Assembly: GCA_900319635.1 (NCBI GenBank)
Contig: ONPF01000007.1
Location: forward strand, 1-38,034
Origin: an uncultured Eubacteriales bacterium
GTDB lineage: Bacteria; Bacillota; Clostridia; Oscillospirales; Oscillospiraceae
Direction of reading: 5' to 3'
Length of the DNA: 38,034 nucleotides
In this document: positions 32,216-38,034 of the stretch, piece after piece
Layout: each line of letters starts with the position of its first letter
Position numbering within the stretch: position 1 is the stretch's first letter
Position numbers and translations under genes: made by a program
Notes under the pieces: model-generated
Told to the model about the DNA's origin: nothing
Seen by the model: the letters and a program-made list of their open reading frames with translations, nothing else
The model's database searches: none

Positions 32216-32872
32216 ATGATCAAAGTTGCTCCTTCGATCCTTTCGGCCGACCTTGCCAATCTTGCCCGGGATGTGGAAGAAATACGCGCAGCCTGTGCGG
32301 ATTACGTGCATTTTGACGTGATGGACGGCGCTTTTGTTCCCAATATTTCCATGGGCGTGCCGGTGCTGGCCTCTCTCCGGAAGGCGACGGACATGTTCCT
32401 GGACGCCCATCTGATGGTGGATCGCCCCGTCCGCTATGTGGAGCAGTTCTGCAAGGCGGGGGCGGATCTGGTGAACGTGCATGTGGAGGCGGACACGCCG
32501 GAGAATATTTCCGCCGCGCTGGAAAAGATCCGCGCCTGCGGGAAGAAGACCGGCGTCACGCTCAAGCCCGGCACCCCGGCCGAGGCGGTGCTGCCCTGGC
32601 TGGAACAGGTGGATCTGGTGCTGGTGATGACGGTGGAGCCCGGCTTCGGCGGCCAGCGCTTCATGGCGGATATGCTGCCCAAGATCCGCGCCATCCGCGG
32701 CTGGATCGAGGAGCGTGGCCTTGCCTGCGAGCTGGAGGTGGACGGCGGCGTGGACGCTGAGACCGCCCCCCTCTGCATCCAGGCCGGCGCCAATGTGCTG
32801 GTAGCCGGCAGCGCCGTCTTCGGAAAACCCGACCGCGCTGCGGCGATCCGCGCCATCCGCGGCGCAGAATGA
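32216..32872 (+). CDS. rpe: Ribulose-phosphate 3-epimerase
   Basis: Interconverts ribulose 5-phosphate and xylulose 5-phosphate in the pentose phosphate pathway. The 218-residue TIM barrel has HFDVMDG...VPN (about 34-46), DAHLMV (about 64-69), MTVEPGFGGQ (about 139-148) and EVDGGV (about 176-181), which carry the metal and catalytic residues. GAGGAGG precedes the ATG. recR follows after 21 bases. Confidence 0.97.
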   Translation: MIKVAPSILSADLANLARDVEEIRAACADYVHFDVMDGAFVPNISMGVPVLASLRKATDMFLDAHLMVDRPVRYVEQFCKAGADLVNVHVEADTPENISAALEKIRACGKKTGVTLKPGTPAEAVLPWLEQVDLVLVMTVEPGFGGQRFMADMLPKIRAIRGWIEERGLACELEVDGGVDAETAPLCIQAGANVLVAGSAVFGKPDRAAAIRAIRGAE

Positions 32873-32893
32873 CAGAATAAGGGAGAGACGACC

Positions 32894-33493
32894 ATGTCCT
32901 TTTTTCCTGCTTCCCTGGAAAATTTGATCGACAAATTTGCAGCCCTGCCCGGCATCGGCCGCAAGAGCGCCCAGCGCCTGGCCTTTCACGTCCTGTCCCT
33001 GCCGGAGGCGGAGGCGCTCTCCTTTGCCGACGCGATCACCGAGGCAAAGCGCAGCGTGCACACCTGCCGGATCTGCCAGAATCTGACGGAAGGGGAGATC
33101 TGCTCCATCTGCGCCAGCGACAGACGGGATCACAGCACCATCTGCGTGGTGTCGGAGCCCCGGGATGTGCTGAGCATCGAGCGGGGACATGAGTATAACG
33201 GCAGCTACCATGTGCTGCACGGGGTGCTGTCCCCCATGAGCCACGTGGGGCCGGAGGATATCCGCATCAAGGAGCTGCTGCACCGGGTGGCGGAGGAGGA
33301 TGTGAGCGAGGTCATCATGGCTACCAACCCCGACACGGAGGGGGAGGCCACCGCCATGTACATCTCCCGCCTGCTCAAGCCCTTCCAGGTTCGGGTCACC
33401 CGCCTGGCCTACGGCATCCCCGTGGGCTCCAACCTGGAGTTTGCCGATGACGCGACCCTCAACCGCGCCATCGAAGGCCGGACGGAGATGTGA
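32894..33493 (+). CDS. recR: Recombination mediator RecR
   Basis: Works with RecF/RecO to load RecA at gaps. The 199 residues contain the helix-hairpin-helix (LPGIGRKSAQRLAFH, about 18-32), a four-cysteine zinc finger (CRICQ...CSIC, about 58-73), and a Toprim domain with TNPDTEGEATAMY. The length is typical. It is unusual only in following rpe, with the usual dnaX and ybaB absent. Confidence 0.97.
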   Translation: MSFFPASLENLIDKFAALPGIGRKSAQRLAFHVLSLPEAEALSFADAITEAKRSVHTCRICQNLTEGEICSICASDRRDHSTICVVSEPRDVLSIERGHEYNGSYHVLHGVLSPMSHVGPEDIRIKELLHRVAEEDVSEVIMATNPDTEGEATAMYISRLLKPFQVRVTRLAYGIPVGSNLEFADDATLNRAIEGRTEM

Positions 33494-33573
33494 TTAGCAT
33501 CGGCGGACTTCGGCTATACTATCTGTAAGAACATAAGAAAAGCATACATACGATCTCAGCATAGCAAATATTT

Positions 33574-33607
33574 TAGGCAATTGCGAAACGAGTTTCGCAA
33601 TTGCCTA
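33574..33607. repeat. Perfect 16-bp palindrome before RNase J
   Basis: TAGGCAATTGCGAAAC (33574-33589), GA, and its complement (33592-33607). There is no T-run on either side. It lies in the untranslated region 28 bases before the RNase J start and could be a REP-like unit or an RNA element. Confidence 0.8.
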
Positions 33608-33635
33608 CAGCAAAAACCTTAAGAATGGAGTTACA

Positions 33636-35297
33636 ATGGTACAAAAACTGAAAATCATCCCCCTGGGCGGTCTTGGCGAGATCGGCAAGAACATGACCGT
33701 CTTTGAATATGGAAACGACAGCATCGTGGTGGACTGCGGCATGGGCTTTCCCGACGAGGACATGTACGGCATCGACGTGGTGCTGCCGGACATCAGCTAC
33801 CTCAAGTCCAAGGCCTCCCACGTCCGCGGCATCATCCTGACCCACGGACACGAGGATCACATCGGCGCGGTGCCCTATGTGCTCAAGGAGCTGGACGTGC
33901 CCATCTACACCACGCCCCTCACCGCGGCGCTGGTGGAGCTGAAGCTGGAGGAGCACGACCTCCTGCGCAATTCCCAGATCTTCACCAAAAAGGCCGGGGA
34001 CGTGTTCCGCCTGGGCAATTTTACGATCGAATTCATCCACGTCAATCATTCCATCCCCGACTCGGTGGCCCTGGCCATCAAGACGCCCCTCGGCACAGTG
34101 ATCCACACCGGCGACTTCAAGATCGACGTGACCCCCATCTCCGGCGGCATGATCGACCTGGTGCGCTTCGGCGAGCTGGGCAATGAGGGCGTGCTGGCCC
34201 TGCTGATGGACTCCACCAATGTGGAAAAGCCCGGCCATTCCGATTCCGAGCGGAAGGTGGGCGCCAGCTTTGAAAAGCTCTTCATAGGCTGCAAAAAGCG
34301 CATCATCATCACCACCTTTGCCTCCAACGTCCACCGCCTGCAGCAGATCATCAACGTGGCTGCCAAGTTCAAGCGCAAGGTGGCCATCACCGGGCGCAGC
34401 ATGGAGAACGTGCTGCGGGTGTCCACGGAGCTGGGCTACATGGACATTCCTCAGAACGTGATGGTGGATCTGGATCAGGTCAACAAGCTCCCCCGGGATC
34501 AGGTGGTCATCATCTCCACCGGCAGCCAGGGCGAGGCCATGTCCGCTCTGTACCGGATGGCCTTTTCCGAGCATAAGCAGATCCGCGTGGATGGAGGAGA
34601 CCGGATCATTATCTCCGCCTCCGCCATCCCCGGCAATGAGAACACCATCAGCCGCGTCATCGACGAGCTGTTCCACAAGGGCGCCGAGGTGATCTATGAC
34701 CGGCACACCGACCTGCACGTCTCCGGCCACGCCTCCCAGGAGGAGCAGAAGATGATGCTGGCCCTGATCCGCCCCAAGTTTTTCATCCCCGTCCACGGGG
34801 AATACCGGATGCTGGTCAAGCACGCCGAGATCGGCAAGGAGATGGGCGTGGCGCCCAAAAACGTGCTGATCGCGGAAAACGGCAGCGTGATCGAGATCAC
34901 CAAGAAGGGAATCAAGAGCGAGACCAGCGTGCCCACAGGCGCTGTGCTGCTGGACGGCAGCGGCGGAATCGGCGAGGTTGGCAGCGTGGTCATGCGGGAT
35001 CGGCACAAGCTGGCCGAGGACGGCATGATCGTGGTCGTTCTGCCCTTCTCCTCCTATGACCACCGCCTGATGGCGGATCCGGAAATCGTCACCCGGGGCT
35101 TCGTCTACGTCAAGGAGGCGGAGGAGATGATGGAGGAGCTCAAGCGTGTGGCGATGGAATCGGTGGACGCCTGCCAGTCCCGCCGCATCAACGATTGGAC
35201 GACGATCAAGAGCCGGGTGAAGAGCGATCTCTCCGGCTATCTGTACAAAACCACCCGGCGCAGCCCCATGATCCTGCCGGTGATTTCCGAGATTTGA
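33636..35297 (+). CDS. rnj: Ribonuclease J
   Basis: Metallo-beta-lactamase/beta-CASP ribonuclease with 5'-3' exonuclease and endonuclease activity, a main mRNA-decay enzyme of Firmicutes. The 553-residue length matches. The zinc motif HGHEDH is at 70-75, HTGDFK near residue 155, and the beta-CASP and C-terminal domains are complete. GGAG precedes the ATG at 33636. Its leader carries the 16-bp palindrome. Confidence 0.97.
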   Translation: MVQKLKIIPLGGLGEIGKNMTVFEYGNDSIVVDCGMGFPDEDMYGIDVVLPDISYLKSKASHVRGIILTHGHEDHIGAVPYVLKELDVPIYTTPLTAALVELKLEEHDLLRNSQIFTKKAGDVFRLGNFTIEFIHVNHSIPDSVALAIKTPLGTVIHTGDFKIDVTPISGGMIDLVRFGELGNEGVLALLMDSTNVEKPGHSDSERKVGASFEKLFIGCKKRIIITTFASNVHRLQQIINVAAKFKRKVAITGRSMENVLRVSTELGYMDIPQNVMVDLDQVNKLPRDQVVIISTGSQGEAMSALYRMAFSEHKQIRVDGGDRIIISASAIPGNENTISRVIDELFHKGAEVIYDRHTDLHVSGHASQEEQKMMLALIRPKFFIPVHGEYRMLVKHAEIGKEMGVAPKNVLIAENGSVIEITKKGIKSETSVPTGAVLLDGSGGIGEVGSVVMRDRHKLAEDGMIVVVLPFSSYDHRLMADPEIVTRGFVYVKEAEEMMEELKRVAMESVDACQSRRINDWTTIKSRVKSDLSGYLYKTTRRSPMILPVISEI

Positions 35298-35307
35298 GGA
35301 TAGAGAG

Positions 35308-35640
35308 ATGAACATCCAGATTTTCGGCAAAAGCAAATGCTTCGACACCAAGAAGGCCGAGCGCTGGTTCAAGGAGCGCCGGATCAAATATCAGTACATC
35401 GACCTTGTGCGCATCGGCATGAGCAGGGGAGAGCTGAACGCGGTGAAAAACGCGGTGGGGCTGGAAAATCTGGTGAACAAGAACGACCGGGACTATCCGA
35501 TGTTCCAGTATCTGGCCAGCACGGAGGCGAAGCTGGAAAAGCTCTTTGAAATTCCGGAGCTGATCCAGAGCCCCGTGGTGCGCAACGGCAAGCAGGCCAC
35601 CGTGGGCTATTGCCCGGAGATCTGGAAAACCTGGGAATAA
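35308..35640 (+). CDS. ArsC/Spx-family thioredoxin-fold protein
   Basis: A 110-residue thioredoxin-fold protein. The N-terminal active-site region is GKSKCFDTKKAERW with a single Cys10, not the CxxC of Spx; a second Cys is at about residue 102. It resembles the arsenate-reductase-like group whose substrate is unknown; the usual Arg residues of ArsC are not clearly placed. It starts 10 bases after RNase J and is probably cotranscribed. Confidence 0.85.
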   Translation: MNIQIFGKSKCFDTKKAERWFKERRIKYQYIDLVRIGMSRGELNAVKNAVGLENLVNKNDRDYPMFQYLASTEAKLEKLFEIPELIQSPVVRNGKQATVGYCPEIWKTWE

Positions 35641-35641
35641 G

Positions 35642-35672
35642 AAAAGCGGCTGCCCCAAGGGCAGCCGCTTTT
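35642..35672 (+). terminator. Terminator after the ArsC-like gene
   Basis: A perfect 14-bp stem AAAAGCGGCTGCCC/GGGCAGCCGCTTTT with a 3-base loop. Confidence 0.95.
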
Positions 35673-35684
35673 GCTTGATAGAAA

Positions 35685-35714
35685 AATCCAGCCGCGATCC
35701 CTCGCGGCTGGATT
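35685..35714 (-). terminator. secG terminator
   Basis: A 12-bp stem AATCCAGCCGCG/CGCGGCTGGATT; read on the minus strand it is followed by TTTTTC. Confidence 0.9.
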
Positions 35715-35730
35715 CCATGTGCTGATAAAA

Positions 35731-36102
35731 TTACTCGTTCGCTTCGTTCTCGTCGGTGTCGGTCTCGGTGTTCTCGGTCTCAGGAACTTCCTCGTCCTGC
35801 TGCTCGGCCTCGGTGGAGACGACGTCAGCGGGATCGATGAGCTGCTTGTCCTCGTCAGAGGAGCTGGCGGTACCGGCCATCAGGTTCAGCACCAGGGTCA
35901 GCACCACGAAGCCCAGCGCAAACCACTTGGTGAGCTTGGCGAGCTTGGCGTCCAGAGACTTGGCCTTGCCCTTGGACATAAAGGTGTCAGCGCCGCCGGA
36001 AATGGTACCGGACAGGCCCGCGCTCTTGCCGCTCTGGGCCAGAACGATGACGGTAACGGTCAAACCGGCCAGAACCTGCAGAATGGTAATGAAAATAGAC
36101 AT
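35731..36102 (-). CDS. secG: Preprotein translocase subunit SecG with acidic tail
   Basis: Auxiliary subunit of the SecYEG channel. Two membrane helices (about 3-23 and 60-78) flank the cytosolic loop LAQSGKSAGLSGTISGGADTF, the family signature. The 123-residue length exceeds the usual 75-80 because of a C-terminal tail of about 40 residues rich in Glu, Asp and Thr. The ATG at 36102 has AAAGGA nine bases upstream; the TTG at 36111 is too close to it. Confidence 0.95.
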   Translation of the reverse strand: MSIFITILQVLAGLTVTVIVLAQSGKSAGLSGTISGGADTFMSKGKAKSLDAKLAKLTKWFALGFVVLTLVLNLMAGTASSSDEDKQLIDPADVVSTEAEQQDEEVPETENTETDTDENEANE

Positions 36103-36146
36103 GTATTTCAATCCTTTCGACGATGTACATTTTTGTCAGCCCGAAA

Positions 36147-36175
36147 AGTATAACACAAGGATTCGGGCAATTCAA
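36147..36175 (-). promoter_or_regulatory. secG promoter
   Basis: On the minus strand, TTGAAT (36170-36175), a 17-base spacer and TATACT (36147-36152). Confidence 0.82.
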
Positions 36176-36281
36176 GCCCTTTTTTGCCATCCGAAAAAGA
36201 TTTTTTCAGATTCTTCCGGGCGCAGAGGGACTCGCCGGAGCATGCGCCGGAGAGAAATATTGTCAAGATTGAAAAAATGTC

Positions 36282-36310
36282 TTTGCAAATGCACACAGGG
36301 AATGCTATAA
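36282..36310 (+). promoter_or_regulatory. Promoter of the TetR-like gene
   Basis: TTTGCA (36282-36287), a 17-base spacer and TATAAT (36305-36310), with TG upstream of the -10. Confidence 0.75.
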
Positions 36311-36338
36311 TGTATCAAAATTGTGAATGGAGGGTACT

Positions 36339-36899
36339 ATGTCGACGAGTACGAAGGAAGCGCTTGCCGGAGCGCTGAAGCAGCTGATGAACGTCAAGCC
36401 CATCGGTAAAATCACGGTGAAGGATCTGGTGGAGATCTGCGGAGTCAACCGGCAGACCTTCTATTATCATTTTGATGATGTGTACGACCTGCTGGAGTGG
36501 GTCTTTGAGGAGGACGCCAACCGGGTGCTGCCCCATAAGGTGGTCTATGAGCACTGGCGGGAAGACGTGATGGTGTTCATGGAGTATCTGAAGGAGAACA
36601 GCGCCTTCACCCTGAACGTTTACAACTCCAACAGCCGCCTGTATATGCTGCGCTACCTGGAGGAGAAGATGGAGGCCTGTATCCGCAGCTTTGCGGTGAT
36701 CGTCTCCGAGGGGCAGAATATCGACCGGCAGGACTTCGAGTTCGTGGTCAAGTTCTATGCCAAGTGCGCCATCGGCTTTATCGCCCAGTGGATGGATCTG
36801 GGGATGCAGATGCCGCAGGAGATCACCACCGACCGGATCCTGACCCTGATGGAGAACAGCGTGGAAAACCTGATCGCCCGTTTCCGCATCGAGAAATAA
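36339..36899 (+). CDS. TetR/AcrR family transcriptional regulator
   Basis: A 186-residue helical DNA-binding regulator. The N-terminal helix-turn-helix is at about 23-46 (ITVKDLVEICGVNRQTFYYHF), a TetR signature close to the DhaS-like group; the C-terminal half is a ligand or dimer domain. The ATG at 36339 is chosen for GGAGGGTACT immediately upstream; the ATG at 36327 overlaps that site. The thioredoxin-reductase-like gene 130 bases downstream has its own promoter, so regulation of it is possible but unproven. Confidence 0.9.
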   Translation: MSTSTKEALAGALKQLMNVKPIGKITVKDLVEICGVNRQTFYYHFDDVYDLLEWVFEEDANRVLPHKVVYEHWREDVMVFMEYLKENSAFTLNVYNSNSRLYMLRYLEEKMEACIRSFAVIVSEGQNIDRQDFEFVVKFYAKCAIGFIAQWMDLGMQMPQEITTDRILTLMENSVENLIARFRIEK

Positions 36900-36905
36900 A
36901 CGAAC

Positions 36906-36940
36906 ATACCGCCATGGCCTTTCCACGGCGGTATTTTTTT
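36906..36940 (+). terminator. Terminator after the TetR-like gene
   Basis: ATACCGCC (36906-36913) pairs with GGCGGTAT (36927-36934), with TGG/CCA inside and seven T after it. Confidence 0.9.
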
Positions 36941-36949
36941 CAAATAAGC

Positions 36950-36978
36950 TTGCAATCGGCACGGAAAACGAATATAAT
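36950..36978 (+). promoter_or_regulatory. Promoter of the flavin reductase gene
   Basis: TTGCAA (36950-36955), a 17-base spacer and TATAAT (36973-36978). Confidence 0.9.
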
Positions 36979-37029
36979 GGAATAAATTAAATTGCAAACA
37001 ACCTAAAATGCACAAAGGAGCATACTACC

Positions 37030-37848
37030 ATGTCTGATACTTTTGATGTGATCGTGATCGGCGGCGGCGCGGCTGCCACCTCTGCAACACTGACCCTGCT
37101 GAACCGGGGCAAGACCGTGGGCGTCGTCACCAACAAGGCGGAGACCAGCAGTCTCTACAAGGCCGAGAAAGTGACCAATTATCCGGGACTGCCTCCCATG
37201 ACCGGCGCGGAGCTGACAGCCCTCTTCCGCCGGCAGATCGAGGAGAGCCCGGCGGAGATCATTTCCGGCCGCGCCCTCTCCGTCATGCCCATGGGCGACA
37301 CCTTCGGCGTGGCGGTGGGCAGCGATTTCTATATGGCCAAGGCGCTGATCATCGCCGCCGGCATCACCCGGGAGAAGCTCTACCCCGGCGAGGGGGAGTT
37401 TTTGGGCCGCGGCGTCAGCTACTGCGCCACCTGCGACGGGATGCTCTACCGGGGCAAGACCGTGGCCGTCGTGGGCGGCGGGGAGGAAGCCCGGCACGAC
37501 GGAGATTTTCTGGAGAGCATCGGCTGCAAGGTGCTGCGCTTTGAGCAGAACGGGAGATACGAGATCCGCGGCGGTCTGAAGGCGGACACCCTGGTCTATG
37601 CCGGGGAGGAGCACAAGGTGGACGGGATCTTCATCATCAAGGACACTGTCTCCGTCACCCGGTTGGTGCCGGGGCTGGAGTATGAGAGCGGCGCCATCGT
37701 GGTGAACCGGCAGATGGCCACCAGCGTCCCCGGCGTCTTCGCGGCAGGGGACTGCACCGGCAAGCCCTATCAGCTGGCCAAGGCCGCCGGCGAGGGCAAT
37801 GTGGCCGCCCTCTCCGCCTGCGACTATATCGCGGGGAAGAAGATTTGA
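37030..37848 (+). CDS. Thioredoxin reductase-like flavoprotein with a shortened NAD(P) domain
   Basis: Predicted FAD disulfide reductase. The 272-residue protein has the FAD-binding GGGAAAT (11-17), the redox pair CATC (Cys132, Cys135) and the FAD C-terminal motif FAAGDCTGKPYQLAKAAGEG (starting at about 237). A second GGGEEA (149-154) marks the start of the pyridine-nucleotide domain. The HRR-type basic motif that grips the NADPH phosphate in TrxB is missing, and this domain is about 40 residues shorter than usual (TrxB is about 310). It may be a diverged reductase using another donor such as ferredoxin. The ATG at 37030 has AAAGGAG upstream. Confidence 0.9.
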   Translation: MSDTFDVIVIGGGAAATSATLTLLNRGKTVGVVTNKAETSSLYKAEKVTNYPGLPPMTGAELTALFRRQIEESPAEIISGRALSVMPMGDTFGVAVGSDFYMAKALIIAAGITREKLYPGEGEFLGRGVSYCATCDGMLYRGKTVAVVGGGEEARHDGDFLESIGCKVLRFEQNGRYEIRGGLKADTLVYAGEEHKVDGIFIIKDTVSVTRLVPGLEYESGAIVVNRQMATSVPGVFAAGDCTGKPYQLAKAAGEGNVAALSACDYIAGKKI

Positions 37849-37885
37849 GTTTTGAGATTTGAGTTAGTAGAAGGAACCTGAAACG

Positions 37886-37914
37886 GAGCCGGGGGAAGTT
37901 GAATCCCCCGGCTC
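37886..37914 (+). terminator. Hairpin after the flavin reductase gene
   Basis: An 11-bp stem GAGCCGGGGGA/TCCCCCGGCTC with a 7-base loop but no T-run; a plausible terminator or RNA 3' end. Confidence 0.55.
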
Positions 37915-37938
37915 AAGCTGTCGACAAAGTTGGTTTTC

Positions 37939-38034
37939 TGTCATTCCGAACCTGCCAAAGGCACGCACAAGTTCTAAGGCTCCTTCGTCGCCAAGAACTT
38001 GTAGTGAGTGACCGACGTCACTGGTGTGGGAATC
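37939..38034 (+). repeat. Interspersed repeat, truncated by the window end
   Basis: It starts GTCATTCCGA and ends at the window edge with CACTGGTGTGGGAATC, a diverged relative of the 7163-7275 element (GTCATTGCGA..CACTGGTGTGGCAATC). It contains a hairpin ACAAGTTCT/AGAACTTGT (37967-38002). Confidence 0.6.

Noticed and set aside
35308-35640. True arsenate reductase of an ars operon
   Set aside because: No arsR, arsB or acr3 nearby, and the catalytic Arg set is not clearly present; kept as ArsC/Spx-like only.

Overview
The window looks like chromosomal DNA of a GC-rich, Gram-positive Clostridia-type anaerobe, most plausibly an Oscillospiraceae/Oscillospirales gut bacterium. Supporting signs are: a HrcA-type CIRCE operator before groES-groEL; a T-box leader before pheS; and RNase J, Mini-RNase III, RqcH, IreB, XpaC/TelA and VanZ homologues. 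There is also a CoA-transferase of the butyrate/acetate type and strong GGAGG ribosome-binding sites with TTGACA/TATAAT promoters. The family-level placement is inference. There is no rRNA, tRNA, CRISPR array, phage or transposase gene; most of the window is housekeeping DNA.

Layout. 1-4306 (minus strand): groEL and groES behind a CIRCE element, then a lipid kinase and an RlmL-like rRNA methyltransferase as a two-gene operon. 4453-7139 (plus): an unknown 174-residue protein and a CstA-type transporter with a large inserted soluble segment, closed by a strong terminator. 7163-10123 (plus): a palindrome-bounded repeat, a CoA-transferase, a ProXp-ala-type tRNA deacylase and a secreted protein of unknown function. 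10178-11988 (minus): a lipoprotein and alanine racemase. 12036-16832 (plus): a phenylalanine-specific T-box leader, then about 595 bases of tandem structured repeats, then pheS and pheT with another copy of the repeat between them. 16862-19030: ireB and a long coiled-coil membrane protein. 19055-22625: a probable operon for a cell-envelope glycan (phosphodiester glycosidase, unknown membrane protein, GT2 glycosyltransferase, GtrA). 22678-28971: uppP, ftsK/spoIIIE, mrnC, rqcH, vanZ-like. 28982-32126 (minus): xpaC, telA, LemA-like, ybaK-like. 32132-35672 (plus): rpe, recR, RNase J, ArsC/Spx-like. 35685-36175 (minus): secG. 36282-38034 (plus): a TetR-type regulator and a flavin thioredoxin-reductase-like protein, ending in a truncated repeat.

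The most unusual content is not a gene cassette. It is a family of interspersed repeats built from perfect hairpins whose stem sequences differ between copies while base pairing is kept. Three copies lie between the Phe T-box and pheS, and one lies between pheS and pheT. Other points of interest are a PheT with an extra, possibly duplicated OB-like segment, a CstA with an inserted domain of about 90 residues, and a thioredoxin reductase-like flavoprotein that keeps the CATC redox centre but appears to lack most of the NADPH-binding segment.
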